From contig NW_020167565.1 of the NCBI RefSeq assembly GCF_001641265.1, forward strand, positions 1-64,000: a stretch of 64,000 nt of DNA. The letters are read 5' to 3'. Of this stretch, positions 29,954 through 40,566 are shown one piece after another. A model generated the notes under the pieces. The model was not told the origin of the DNA. It ran no database searches and worked only from the letters and a program-made list of their open reading frames with translations. Source of the DNA: Pseudogymnoascus destructans. Its lineage: Eukaryota; Ascomycota; Leotiomycetes; Thelebolales; Thelebolaceae. Both the position numbers and the translations under genes were made by a program. Position 1 is the first letter of the stretch; each line of letters opens with the position of its first letter.

Positions 29954-32138
29954 ATGGACGAGCGCTCAGAGCCGGTAGAAGCTGCGACCAGTTCGGGGAG
30001 CACAAAGCAGGCCGCGTGTCTAAGCTACAGGCGAAGCAAGATTAGGTGTCACCGTGGAGCCGGCGACGCCAAGTGCAAGCGGTGCGACCAGGCCAATTCA
30101 GAGTGCATCATCCCCAAGTACCATGCTGGCCGACAGAAAGGCGTGAAGAAGTGAGTATGCGCGATCTTCCGGTAAAGCCATGCCAACCTATCTAGTAAAC
30201 GCACTGGTCTCGAAAAAGCCGTCTATCGAATTGGCCAGGCCATCGCGCGGTCAAAGGCGAATGGCGGAGAGCTGGAGGACCAGCAGGCTGCGCTGTCCCC
30301 AGCATCTCCTGGGCAGCACTGCAGGCTTGTTGCCAAAGAGTCAAGGGCCTGTCCAAAGCCCTCAGTTATCAGCGCCGCCTGTACCGACACAATATGAGAC
30401 CACTGCGACGGCGGGCAGAAGCCGCGACAATAATTATTCCCTTGACGATGCCGAGACCCCTCTGCAACTTCTCGCCAGTGCTTCTGGTATGGCCGTCTCT
30501 CCACAGCCACGACAAAACGCTCGACCTACCTCTGGTTACCTAGCCGAAGATAAAGACCTCCAACCCTTTTTTGGCCCGTTCAGTCCGAATCTTGATGTCA
30601 GCGAGGACATTGATCCAGTTGATATGGGCTACATAACAAGCGGCGAAACTACCGCGCTCTTCAACTTCTAGGTCCCACTCCCCCACTTCGAGATATACTA
30701 ATGTGTCAGCTTCTACCAAAATCTATCCCACGCCAGATGGGGACTCGATCCTGTCGTGCACACTGCCGAGTTTGTCCGCTCCCGATCATAATTTCTATTC
30801 ACCTCGATTCTCGCAGCGTCTGCGCTGTTTCTCCCGTCCACTGCAGCGCTCTCCAAACGCCTCTCTGTCCATTGCAAAAAGCTGGCATACTATGATGGAG
30901 AAGCGCTATAGATCGCCAGAGATAGTTCTCGCATTTATAGTCAATGTCCCATGGATGGCGCCTGGAAAACACTGGGCTGATGACGAGACGTGTACATGGC
31001 TATGGCTTTTCTGTTGCGACGGATATATCGCTAAACAAGCTCATCGTGCCGGCCCCAGGGTTTCCCCAACGCCAAATCCCTGATCACGCCCCTAAATCGG
31101 ATTGTATCACTACGAAGAAGGCATTGTTGCTTGATGGCTTCGATGATGTCGACCCGTACTCGAATTGGGGGCAGCGTCTCCTACGGAGGAGAGAGAGGAT
31201 ATGGCTGTCTCTTTTTGTCTTGGACAGGGGGTAAATTGCATGTGAACGTCGTTTCACACCACACCTGCAATAATGAGTCACGGCTTGAAAAACGATGACC
31301 CAGCCCCCTAATTCCTCGATAATTCAGCCTTGCCAATCGTCTCCGAGTGCTGATGCGTCACAATGGAATCATCCATGTATTCAAGAGACCTCGAGAATCC
31401 AACATTGCCCACAGTCAGTCGCTGATGAAAGTAACCGTTTAAATTATCTATGGAATTGATTTTACATTGCCGGGTTTTCTTTGCTCATCTCATAGCTCGC
31501 AGCTCAGCTTGGATCGAAGCAAGCTGCTGCTGGATCTGGAGGGCTTGGAATGCCGGCGCCTGAGGGAAGCGCGAAATTTCTGTGCCGAGGCTGCTCTGCG
31601 CCTCTGACACTGTAAGTTAGTTAACGCCGCCGCCGCTTCGTTGGCGAGAGCTTGCGAGCTGGACCGAAACTCGTTGGCCATAATAGCTGGATTTGGAAGA
31701 GCTTACGCCCCGACCGGACCTCGTTGGCCATAATCGCTAGATTTGGGAGAGTATGTGCTATATTTGGATAAATCATTGATTGTTACGTTATTGTTAACTT
31801 TTTTGCTAACCTTCCACCTTCGTCATAGCTACTACAACACATCGGCTATGCTGGCGACCAACGCGTGACCCAAGCAGATCAGCAACTGCGTCCGCTGTGG
31901 ATTTATCACGACGAGTCTACCTATACCTCGATTTCCACGGGATTTGGCGCGGGTGCAGGGGATCACGAGTCAGTTGGAAAGCTACTACACCTATAATGTG
32001 AAGGAAAAGATGCTAATCTTCCGTTTAGACATCATGCAGTTCATGACGGAGCTTGGTCTCGACGTGCCTGAAGAGTGGCCGGTTGCTCCGGCGCGGCAGG
32101 ATTTCCGACAGGCGATTGGATGCTCTCCGATATGACGA
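29954..32138 (+). pseudogene. Zn2Cys6 transcription factor, degraded
   Basis: The start at 29954 leads into a Zn2Cys6-like DNA-binding domain, but the second Cys of the first CxxC is Tyr (ACLSYRRSKIRC), so the cluster cannot bind zinc normally. After an intron ending near 30188, the coiled-coil GLEKAVYRIGQAIARSK lies in a different frame from the following LLGSTAGLLPKSQ segment, which implies a frameshift. Further on, SHARWGLDPVVHTAEF is followed by an in-frame TAA near 30788 and another shift before 30900. Later pieces of the fungal transcription-factor domain (IWLSLFVLDRG near 31210, CAEAALRL near 31595 and a C-terminus to 32138) are still recognisable. It probably once regulated the adjacent transporter. 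Confidence 0.8.
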
Positions 32139-32294
32139 GTCGTCGACTGATGAAAGTGTACGATGATAACACAGGTGTGGCGGTGCGTACGGAAGGGATG
32201 GAGATGGGATAATCCATAACTATGCACCCACTGCTTATCTGAAGAATAGAATGACACCTAAACACGGTATCACGTGTTAATTAGGTAGCAAGTC

Positions 32295-32460
32295 TGTGAT
32301 TTTCCGAGCGCGAACCAAACTTGTAGAATTCAATGGGGCCACGGCCTTTACTTATGCCGTCGCCCCTAAGCTACTCTACCGTACGAAACTACACTAATAT
32401 GACTACGTTTCACTAAATGTAGTTGCCTGATTCTGCCTGATTCCTAGGGCCAGAATCACA
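32295..32460 (-). repeat. Gypsy 3' LTR (left copy)
   Basis: 166 bp, with inverted ends TGTGATT/AATCACA. By eye it is identical to the right copy. The adjoining internal sequence read on the minus strand ends AGTCGGGGGAGA, a plausible polypurine tract. Confidence 0.95.
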
Positions 32461-32656
32461 TCTCCCCCGACTTTGAGAAAAACAGGTCACCTGACCTCCT
32501 TTATTCACTCCCTATTTTCCAGCATAAGAGCCTCACTTCTACCCGCCTTTCTTCTTCTTTTCTGCTTTCTTTTCCATCACTCGTACGAACTGTCTTCGCA
32601 CAAAGACAGCACCCACCACCATCCTCCTCCCAACTTCTCTTTTCTTCTTGTGGAAG

Positions 32657-34465
32657 ATGTCTTCTTCGGTCGACTTCCGTGCGGGAAGCACTGCGTCGGG
32701 CGGGCTGGGTGGTGGTGACGGTCGACGTCGTGGTGGTCAGGGTGGTGGGCGTGGCCGTGGAGGCCGTGGTGGCAAGGGCCACTACACACCAAAGGTATGT
32801 GTGATTTCCCATTTCTGTAATGGTGGGTGCACCAGATATGAGAATCTAGCCACCCAAGGAAGGGATGAATTTACTAAGACAACACACTGTCTTAGGAAAC
32901 AGAGCCAAAGGGTTGTAGCTTAGACTATTCCACAACGCAGCAATCAGGTGTATGATGTGGTGAAGTGGTTTAGACAAGTTGCAACAAATGTTGAGTCTGA
33001 GAACTCAGGGGTAAGTCAGAGGTTAGCACCTCACTGACTTTTCAAAAACAGAGAATAACAAGATCAATGCTTGGAAGCTTGGAAAAGACGTAGAAGTATG
33101 TGCTAGTCGATTTACTGTATTGCCTGCTTGCCCTTTCTTAAGGAAAGGGCAATCCTATTTATGCCAAAGGAGTGTAGTTCTCTCATTTTCCATGACTTTC
33201 CATGACTAACCAGGCTTGGTAAATGTATTAGAAATCAAGTGCGACCCACAACTAGCTTGCTAATCATGTAGTGAACGTAAGAGAATCCCATAGAACCATC
33301 TCTTGGGTTCCTAGCCTATAGGAAGTGAAAAGGAGGTCCAAGGTCAGAGTACCTATAGACAAATTATGTCATAACTTAACCAATCTTGTGGGTAACTAAG
33401 GAGCGATGACGTGTAATGAATCATAGAGGGTTGTAGAAGCTTCTAGAGCTATCGTTCATGTTCCTAGGCCTCTAGTTGGTAGAGATATGCCATGTGGTAG
33501 TATTGGCCCACCCCCTTAAGGAGGAGATTTTCTTAATAACTTGTTCAATGAGTGTCCAAATGATATGCCGTGATGTATGTAGCATAAACAGATGTAGTAG
33601 AAGAGTTTGCAGCAATCATTGAGTAGTATTGCTTCTGTTGTTGGTGTGATAAGCCAAGATATGTATGGTGACTTGTAGGTTTGAGGAGGAGATTTCTAAG
33701 TTTGCTCTTGAGTTTGATAGCAAACTGAGTGCAACGAATGTCAGTATGACAATTTCGTTCGGAGTTCTCACTTTCGTCTCGTTCGGAGCTGATATTCTCA
33801 CAGGGCGACTTCGTCACGAGCACCACGATGGCGATCGAGGCAAAGAAGACTGCCACCGCTGACGTGCAACACGTCATGGCCGAGTTCCCCGTCCGGCGCC
33901 AGATCGTCTGGCGTAAGAACCGAGAGACCGATCTCTCGAAGCATGGTTCGTACGGCATTGCCGTGGAGGTGCAGGCGCGTGGCAACGACAATGCCACACC
34001 TTGCAACTCTTGCGCTCGTGGCGCTGGTCCGTTCGAGACTGGCTGTGTCTCCTTCTCCTCCGGCTATGGGCCGGGAAACAAGGTTCCGTTCGGTGGCGCA
34101 TGCGCCAACTGCTTCTGGGGTGGCCAGGGCGGTCGCTGCACTTTGCGCGTTGGTGGTGGTAAGTTCCCTTCCTCCTTCTCCCTTCTCCTGTCCCGTACTG
34201 ACCTGTGGGAGCCCGCACCCGTGTTCGTTCGGGATCCTTGTATCAAGACAAGGCCCGTACGAACACCCATCTCGGGTCAGGTTTCGACCTGAACACCACC
34301 GACGGTGTGCGGGATGCTCTGGCGGAGCTTCGTGGGATGGAGCGTGCCCTCTCTGCGCGTGGCAGGGCTTTGGAGGGGGGTGCGACAGTGGAGGATGTTT
34401 TGTCCGAGGACGACGTGGAGAGTGAGGGTGAGGGTGAGGGGTCGACTTGGGAGGGATTCGAGTAG
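32657..34465 (+). CDS. Cys-rich DUF3716-like protein carried antisense in the Gypsy element
   Basis: Exons 32657-32794, 33804-34158 and 34212-34465 join in frame to 248 residues. Exon 1 encodes a Gly/Arg-rich (RGG-like) segment. Exon 2 has two Cys clusters, CNSCARGAGPFETGC and CANCFWGGQGGRC (CxxC-x10-C and CxxC-x8-C), resembling the fungal DUF3716 domain of unknown function. Exon 3 ends in an acidic tail. The gene lies within the LTR pair but on the strand opposite gag-pol. Intron 1 now contains a 936-bp solo LTR; without it the intron is 68 bp. Intron 2 is 53 bp, with a CTGAC branch site. Exon 3 overlaps the end of pol in antisense. RNA or DNA binding is suggested only by composition. Confidence 0.7.
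32816..33751 (+). mobile_element. Solo LTR (family A) in intron 1 of the cargo gene
   Basis: 936 bp, TGTAATGG..TATGACA, with a perfect 5-bp target duplication ATTTC at 32811-32815 and 33752-33756. It differs from the copy at 21985-22920 at only a few positions. It lies wholly within an intron, leaving the splice sites of the host gene intact. Confidence 0.92.
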
Positions 34466-37400
34466 ATAGCTTCATACGAGACAACAATACGATGATTTCC
34501 CTCTGCTTTTTCTCTGCTTTCTTGTGACAAATGAAATATGTATAGAGAATTGAGCACCTTCTTCTTTGGGGCTTTCCGTAAAGAGTAGTTCGTACGAGTA
34601 TCCCGAGCGAACTTCGTACGGGACTTCTCATTCCTGTTTTTAAGAGGGGCAAGGCCTACCCTCTGTTGCTCTTCGTTTGAGCTTTCCTCTGTGTTACCAA
34701 CACCAGATGGGCTTCCGTCTGAATACTGGACTGCAATTCCAGACTCTTCGTTCGGACTCTCTTGAGATAGGGGTTGCAAGTCCCTACTCTCAAGATCAAT
34801 ATAGGAGGCAGTTGTGACTGCAACTGGCAGCTCCTGTGCGGGTGTACGCATTTCCTGACTCTTCTGTACAGTCCTTTCGCTCGTCACAATAGCAGGTTCG
34901 TTCGAGGGGGCTCTAGGCTGCCTTTCGTTCGAAGGTACGTCTACCTGTATTTGCGTATTTGACTGAGGGATCACCGTAGGACCCTGTAACTGAGTATCTA
35001 CACTTCGAACGATCGTTTCCGAAGGTATTTGTTGGGGGGTAATAGTATCATCTCGTTCTTCTGCTTGTGCCTCTTTTTCTTCTCTCCGTTTGAGAGCGAG
35101 GACTCTAGCCTTAAGCTTCTTGAAAATAGCCTCTTCGTACGAGATATCACCTATTTTTCCCTCCCCTAACTTGCTTGAATCTAGTCCTCTAGATTGTAGA
35201 TTCAGCCATTCACGCTTAGTGATCATAGCCAGTTCCTTATAAGAATATCCTAGAACGCCTTCTTGCTCTAGGAGTTCTCTAACTTCGTCCGAAGGTGATA
35301 TGAGTTCAAACTTCGAACGGATAGTGTCTAGATTAAAACTAGAACTCCACTGTCCAGTTTCCTTATTAACTGCTAGGTCGTTCAAAGGTAATAGCCGGTT
35401 CCCATGTATAAGGCTTTTCACGATCTTCTTGTGGCAATCCTCCAAGGCATAAGTTCCGATCGGAGCTGCCATGATAACCTTGTATGGTCCATACCATTTC
35501 GAACGGAATTTTCGAGGGTTCTCATCCCATACGAGAACATAGGTGCCAACCTTTATGTCTGGCTTTGGAGCGAACTGCTCGTCTCGTACAAGGGATGCTT
35601 TGATTGCTGCCTCAACAAGCTTCTTATTTGCGTTCACTCGAGCTTCGTTCGAACATGCATGTCATTTGATTATCTTCTGTACTCTGTCTTCCTCTGAGCC
35701 ATTATAGGCTTCGTACGAATCTCCTGGTAACTTTGGATTGACTCCGTAGAGGAGGTAAAACGGGCTGTACTTGCTTACAGCATGAATACGGAGTCGAGTA
35801 GCAAAGACTGCTTGTGTAAGGTATTCATCCCACATCCGTACGGGCTTTCCATATAGATATTTCGTTAACATTGCCCCAATAATTCCATTGAATCGTTCGA
35901 TCTTTCCATTCGTTTGGGGGTGGTAAGGGGTAGTTGTTCGGTGTTTAACCTTAGTAGGCTGTAGGAACGTTTCCATAGCCTCTGAGACAAGGTTAGTCCC
36001 ATTATCCGTTAAGATCTCGTTCGGAATTCCATAGACAGCGAATATATCATGATGTATGAAGTCCATAACTGATTGTGTAGTTGCATCCTTTAATGCCTTT
36101 ACTACAGGCCATCCTGTAGATCGTTCGATAGCTGTTATAATCCAACAGTTACCATTATACGTTTGAGGTAATATTCCTATCAAGTCTATTGACCATTGAT
36201 CAAACAAGCGAATACTCTCTCGTTCGAGGGTATTTCGGGGCCCTCGTACGACATTGGTACGAGCGCCCTTTGACACTTGACAAGCCGGACACATCTGTAT
36301 CTGATTTTGGACATCACGCTCTATTGTAGGCCACCAAACTCTATTCTGTAGAGCTCCATTTAGGCCTGGCCAACCCAGGTGTCCGTAATCCCGATGTGCT
36401 CGTTCGAGGTATACCTTCCGAAATATCGGAGCAAGGTATGCCGCTTGTCCTGTCTCTGTTTTCTTGTATAAGAGAGTATCTTTCTCTAATACAAAACTAG
36501 ATGGCGGGTGATTCTTATCATCTAGAACCGCCTTTCGTAGTTTTTCATTCGAAGGTTCTTCCTTCGTACGAAGATATTTTATGAGAGCTTCCTCCCATTC
36601 ATCCTCATCCACTGAGCGGATAGAATTGAACTGCGACTGGTATGCTTCACCAGTGCCAATAAAGTCAGGGCGGCGACTAATTGCGTTTGGAACTATAGCC
36701 TCTTTTCCAGGCCTATACTGTATGTCAAGATCATACGTTCTGAACTCAGCAATCCAGTGGGCTAGACGTTTTGATGGAACCTTGGTATCCTTGAGATACT
36801 TCAAACTCTCATGATCCGTAATGATCTTCGTTCGAGTATGATTATCAATATAATAACTCCACGTTCGGAGGGCGTGCTTTATAGCTAACAGCTCTTTCTC
36901 TTGAACTGCATAGTTAAGCTCAGCTCCTTGTAGCTTCCGACCATCGTACGCAACTGGGTGTAACAAGCCATCTGTTCCTAATTGTAGCAAACAGCACCCT
37001 ATTGCCCATTCCGAAGCGTCTGTTTCAATCACAAACGGACGGTGGAAATCAGGTTGCGTAAGGATAGGTTCGTTCGAAAGCGCCTTCTTCAGGAGTTCGA
37101 ACGAAAGCTGATACTTTGCTGTCCATATAATAGGGCGGTTCTTCTGCTTCCGTTTCTCTGGATCTTCCTCCTTCAGCAGGTCGCTTAAGGGCGCTGCTAT
37201 GGTAGCAAAGTTCCGTACGAAACGCCTATAATAGGAGGCGAGACCAAGGAACTGTCGGACTTCATGTACGTTCGAAGGTGTAGGCCACTCTTCTACTAAC
37301 TTTGTCTTTGAGACAGCTGTTCGGAGCTGTCCTTGCCCTACAATGTGTCCACAGAATTCAACTGTCTCTACCCCTACTATACACTTGCTTGGTTTTGCAT

Positions 37401-38751
37401 ATAGCCTGTTCGTACGAAGACTCTTGAGAACCAAGGCTAGATGCTCTTTATGCTCCTCGTCCGAATTTGAGAAGATGATAATGTCGTCAAGGTATACCAT
37501 AGCAAATTTATCCAAGTAGGGCTGTAGTATAGTATTCATCATCGTTTGAAATGTAGCGGGGGCGTTCGTAAGTCCCATAGGCATCACTAGGAATTCGAAC
37601 TTGCCTTGGCGAGTGTTGAAGGCTGTCTTATCGACACTATTTTGTGCCATCCGAAGCTGATAGAATCCAGAGAGTAGATCAAATTTGCTTATCCTTTTTG
37701 CAGCCCCTATTCGATCGAGGCAGTCTTGGATGCGTGGTAAAGGATAGGTGTTCTTCTTCATAACAGCATTTAAACCCCTGTAATCAATGCACATACGCCA
37801 TTTCCCTTCTGGCTTCTTCACAAATAGAACAGGGAAGCCCCATTCACTTGAGCTCGTACGAATTAGGCCTTTATCCAAAAGGTCCTTAATCTGCGTAGCT
37901 TGCTCTTCAGCTTGCGTATATGAAACAGGATATGCAGCCTGATTAACAGCCCTTGCATCCTCAACATCGATCGAGTGTTCCCATTGTCTCTTAGGTGGTA
38001 ACGATTCTGGGAGTTCCGAACGGAAGCAGTCTTGGTACTCTTCTATCACCGTTCGAAACTGGGTTGGAATATCCTTTGGTAATTCGTCCGAAGCTTTTCG
38101 AACAAAATACATTAACCCCTGGGAGCCCTTCGTTCGGAGTGCCTTCTTGACATGTCGGGAGGTAATTAGATTGAGGCCAGCGTCTTCTATCGTTCGAGCT
38201 GGGCGCTCCAACTGTAACCTATGTGTTCCCTTACGGTCTTTCAGTGTAACTTCCGAACGGGCCCAATTTATAGTTGGGTTAGCTGATCGAAACCATGTTA
38301 ATCCTAAGATAACATCATAACTCGGTATATCCATAACTGTTGCAGTTATCGATATTGTATAGGTGCCGATTCGTACGAACAATCGTATATATTCGTTCGA
38401 GGTAACAGCACCTCCGTCTGGTAGGTCGACTCTTGTGGTCTGCCCTTGTTTTATTTCCCCTATCTTTATCGCAACCCTTCGTGCAACATACACTCAGTCT
38501 GCTCCGCAATCGAGAAGCATTTTCAAGGTCTGAGGCTGGCCCTGTAGGGTCTCTCCACTCACAACCATCGTGCTACTTCCGATCGAATTTAAGGAACCAA
38601 GGCATTCGCTCGAAGCAGCTTCGCTATTATCCTGTTGCTCATCGTTCTCCGTCGTTGGATATTCGTACGGGCTTGAGGCCTCCTGTAGCGCATCACCTAG
38701 CTGGCCTTGAAGGTCTAGGGATGCCACTAGTTTTCCGGATCCTGTCGTCAT
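34243..38751 (-). pseudogene. Gypsy pol with two in-frame UGA codons
   Basis: One frame runs from the ATG at 38751 to 34243. The ATG overlaps the gag stop as ATGA. The protease active site reads LLDCGAD where DSGA/DTGA is usual, and is followed at once by UGA (38496-38494). Then come RT (MPMGLTNAPATF, YLDDI near 37475-37505), RNase H (VIETDAS near 37020), and integrase with an HHCC motif (36270-36400) and DDE residues in WSIDLIG, LTDNGTN and GKIERFNG. A second UGA lies at 35664-35662, just before a VNANKKLVE segment. The post-integrase region is long, charged and low in complexity. Two nonsense codons make this copy non-autonomous unless UGA is read through. Otherwise the domains are intact. 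Confidence 0.85.
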
Positions 38752-39869
38752 TGTCCGTTCGAACCCCCTTTTCGTCCTGAATCCTTCGTTCGGGTACAGT
38801 TCCGTGAGATATGCTCTTTATTGCTGCAATTAAAGCAAGCCTTGTTCTCTCGACACCATGTCTTAAATCCAGCAGGGTCATTCTTTGCACTTGGCATATT
38901 AGATCCCATTCCGTAGTTCTGCCCTTGGGATTCGTTCGAAGACTTCTGTAGCTGTTTTACTCTAAATAGAGCTCGATCGACGTCGTCAGCTTTATTGATG
39001 TAGGAGTCTAGGTCTCGGATATCCCCATGGTTCTCTTCCATCTTCGCACGTATATCCGTTCGAAGGCCTGTCTGGAACCTCCGGAGAATCTCATATTCTG
39101 TAGGAGTCAGATCAAGGAAGAGGACCTGGTGCTTCAAGGAATTCGCGGACTTCGTCTGCTTCATAGCTTCGTACTTCTCTCGACGCCTTTCAATCGAATG
39201 GATATCACCAAAGGCTTGCTGTAGCTCATTGCAAAGCTGCTGTGCATTTATAGGAGCTTGTCGGCTTGTAAGCCTTCGTTCGATTTGGAATTGAAAATTC
39301 GTCCACCATGTCAACGCTGCACCTTCAAAGTATTGTGTAATATACTCAACAGCTTGAAGGGGCTCAACATTCGTTCGAGTAAGCTTCTCAAAGCGAGTAA
39401 GAAAGCTAAGCATATCCATGCACCATTGTTCGCAGGCTCCGTTCTTTCGTTCGCCACTATACTTGCGGGGCTCTTTCAAAGGTAGCTGAGCCTTTACCAG
39501 CTGTTGCGATGGCAGTATTCCGAACGAAGGATGTCCTCCGAACGTAGGCTGGGTCCCGAACATAGGCTGGGTGTTGTATGTAGGCTGTGGCTCGAACAAT
39601 GGCGTTGTTGGTAGGGGGACCTCTGTAGGAATAGCCCCTGACGGTGTTTCGTTCAGTGACGACTCAAGTGCTTCCGAACGGATATTTAAGAGTCGCTCCT
39701 CCATTCTAGCAAACTGGGCGTTCAGTCTCTCTTCAAAGGACTGAAGCATTTGAGCAGTTTGGGTACTCATATCATGGATCCGAGTGTTGGTAATCTGCTC
39801 AACTGTCTGCTGTAGCATAAGGCGATCTTGTTCGGACATTCGTACGAGCTGTGAGTCTCCGTTCGACAT
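38748..39869 (-). CDS. Gypsy Gag
   Basis: 373 residues. An N-terminal coiled-coil region (QTVEQITNTRIHDM..) is followed by a Pro/Thr-rich linker with repeated QPTF/QPMF words, a retrotransposon-gag core (FEGAALTWWTNFQFQIE, FQTGLRTDIRAKM) and one CCHC zinc knuckle, CFNCSNKEHISRNC, near the C-terminus. It would assemble the virus-like particle and package RNA. The stop codon overlaps the pol ATG (ATGA), suggesting termination-reinitiation or a frameshift for Pol expression. Confidence 0.93.
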   Translation of the reverse strand: MSNGDSQLVRMSEQDRLMLQQTVEQITNTRIHDMSTQTAQMLQSFEERLNAQFARMEERLLNIRSEALESSLNETPSGAIPTEVPLPTTPLFEPQPTYNTQPMFGTQPTFGGHPSFGILPSQQLVKAQLPLKEPRKYSGERKNGACEQWCMDMLSFLTRFEKLTRTNVEPLQAVEYITQYFEGAALTWWTNFQFQIERRLTSRQAPINAQQLCNELQQAFGDIHSIERRREKYEAMKQTKSANSLKHQVLFLDLTPTEYEILRRFQTGLRTDIRAKMEENHGDIRDLDSYINKADDVDRALFRVKQLQKSSNESQGQNYGMGSNMPSAKNDPAGFKTWCRENKACFNCSNKEHISRNCTRTKDSGRKGGSNGQ

Positions 39870-40186
39870 ATTGCAAAGTGATAATTTCTGATAGGGGTTT
39901 GGTTTTGAAGTTGGTTCTCAGGTTTGAATGCTTCACTATTGCAGATGCAATTCTCACCCTATACTCGTATTTCGGCACGATCGTACGAACCTCGGCTATT
40001 ATCGTCACATTCCTCCTCTTCTTTAATTAAGGGGTTCATTACTTCCCTTATTAAGTAAAGAGTGTGGTGATAGTGCGGTTCTTGTGGGGCTCCGAACGAA
40101 AATCCTGCTCCTTAGCAATCTTTCGTTCGAAGCCCTCGAAGGATCCAGCTAGAACTGGGCTCCTTTTTCAAGCAATTGCTACCAGA
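39870..40186. other. Gypsy 5' leader
   Basis: 317 bp between the 5' LTR and the gag start. It holds the presumed primer-binding site next to the LTR and several CGTTCG/CGTACG words. There is no open frame of note. Confidence 0.6.
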
Positions 40187-40352
40187 TGTGATTTTCCGAG
40201 CGCGAACCAAACTTGTAGAATTCAATGGGGCCACGGCCTTTACTTATGCCGTCGCCCCTAAGCTACTCTACCGTACGAAACTACACTAATATGACTACGT
40301 TTCACTAAATGTAGTTGCCTGATTCTGCCTGATTCCTAGGGCCAGAATCACA
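40187..40352 (-). repeat. Gypsy 5' LTR (right copy)
   Basis: 166 bp, identical to 32295-32460. The internal sequence immediately after it, on the minus strand, reads TCTGGTAGCAATTGC. The TGGTAGC could be a primer-binding site for an initiator-Met-like tRNA, but only the first bases fit. Confidence 0.95.
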
Positions 40353-40433
40353 CCCGACCACTGGAGAAACCACATGATTTGTGTGTCATCCCGTACCACG
40401 GTACTTCCTGCTCCAACACGTTTTTAACATAAG

Positions 40434-40566
40434 TAATGGCACGTGATATAACTGAGTTGCCAAGTGAGTAATCCTCATTCAACAATACTCGGGACATGAG
40501 TGAGTAACTCAGCTGGGTGAGTGAAAATTCTACTACTCGACTCGTGAGTACCCAGTGCGCAGCCTA
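40434..40566. repeat. GAGT-rich hAT-like terminus or MITE
   Basis: This shares ACTCAGCTGGGTGAGT and the terminal GTGCGCAGCCTA with 12570-12712. It may be the end of a hAT-type element or a small non-autonomous copy. No complete inverted terminus was identified. Confidence 0.4.

Larger units (their letters stand above)
33750..40130. repeat. Dispersed CGTTCG/CGAACG/CGTACG words across the Gypsy element
   Basis: By eye roughly 60 occurrences in 6.4 kb, often extended to TTCGTTCGA or TTCGTACGA, where about five would be expected by chance. They occur in gag, pol, the leader, the LTR and the antisense gene (exons and intron), in all reading frames. Flanking unique genes such as 49-58 kb show few. 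Confidence 0.75.
32295..40352 (-). mobile_element. Gypsy LTR retrotransposon with antisense cargo gene
   Basis: An 8.06-kb element bounded by two 166-bp LTRs that look identical (32295-32460 and 40187-40352), each with TGTGATT..AATCACA ends. Read on the minus strand, it has a leader, gag (39869-38748), pol (38751-34243, with two in-frame UGA codons) and a G-rich tract next to the 3' LTR. Domain order protease, RT, RNase H, integrase is the Gypsy order. The extra 1.8 kb before the 3' LTR contains a spliced gene on the opposite strand. The 5-bp flanks (AAGTC and CCCGA) do not match, so either the target duplication was lost or the copy arose by recombination. A family A solo LTR is nested in it. 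Confidence 0.92.

Noticed and set aside
40160..40186. Primer-binding site for initiator tRNA-Met next to the Gypsy 5' LTR
   Set aside because: Only TGGTAGC fits. The following bases do not, so the tRNA cannot be named.
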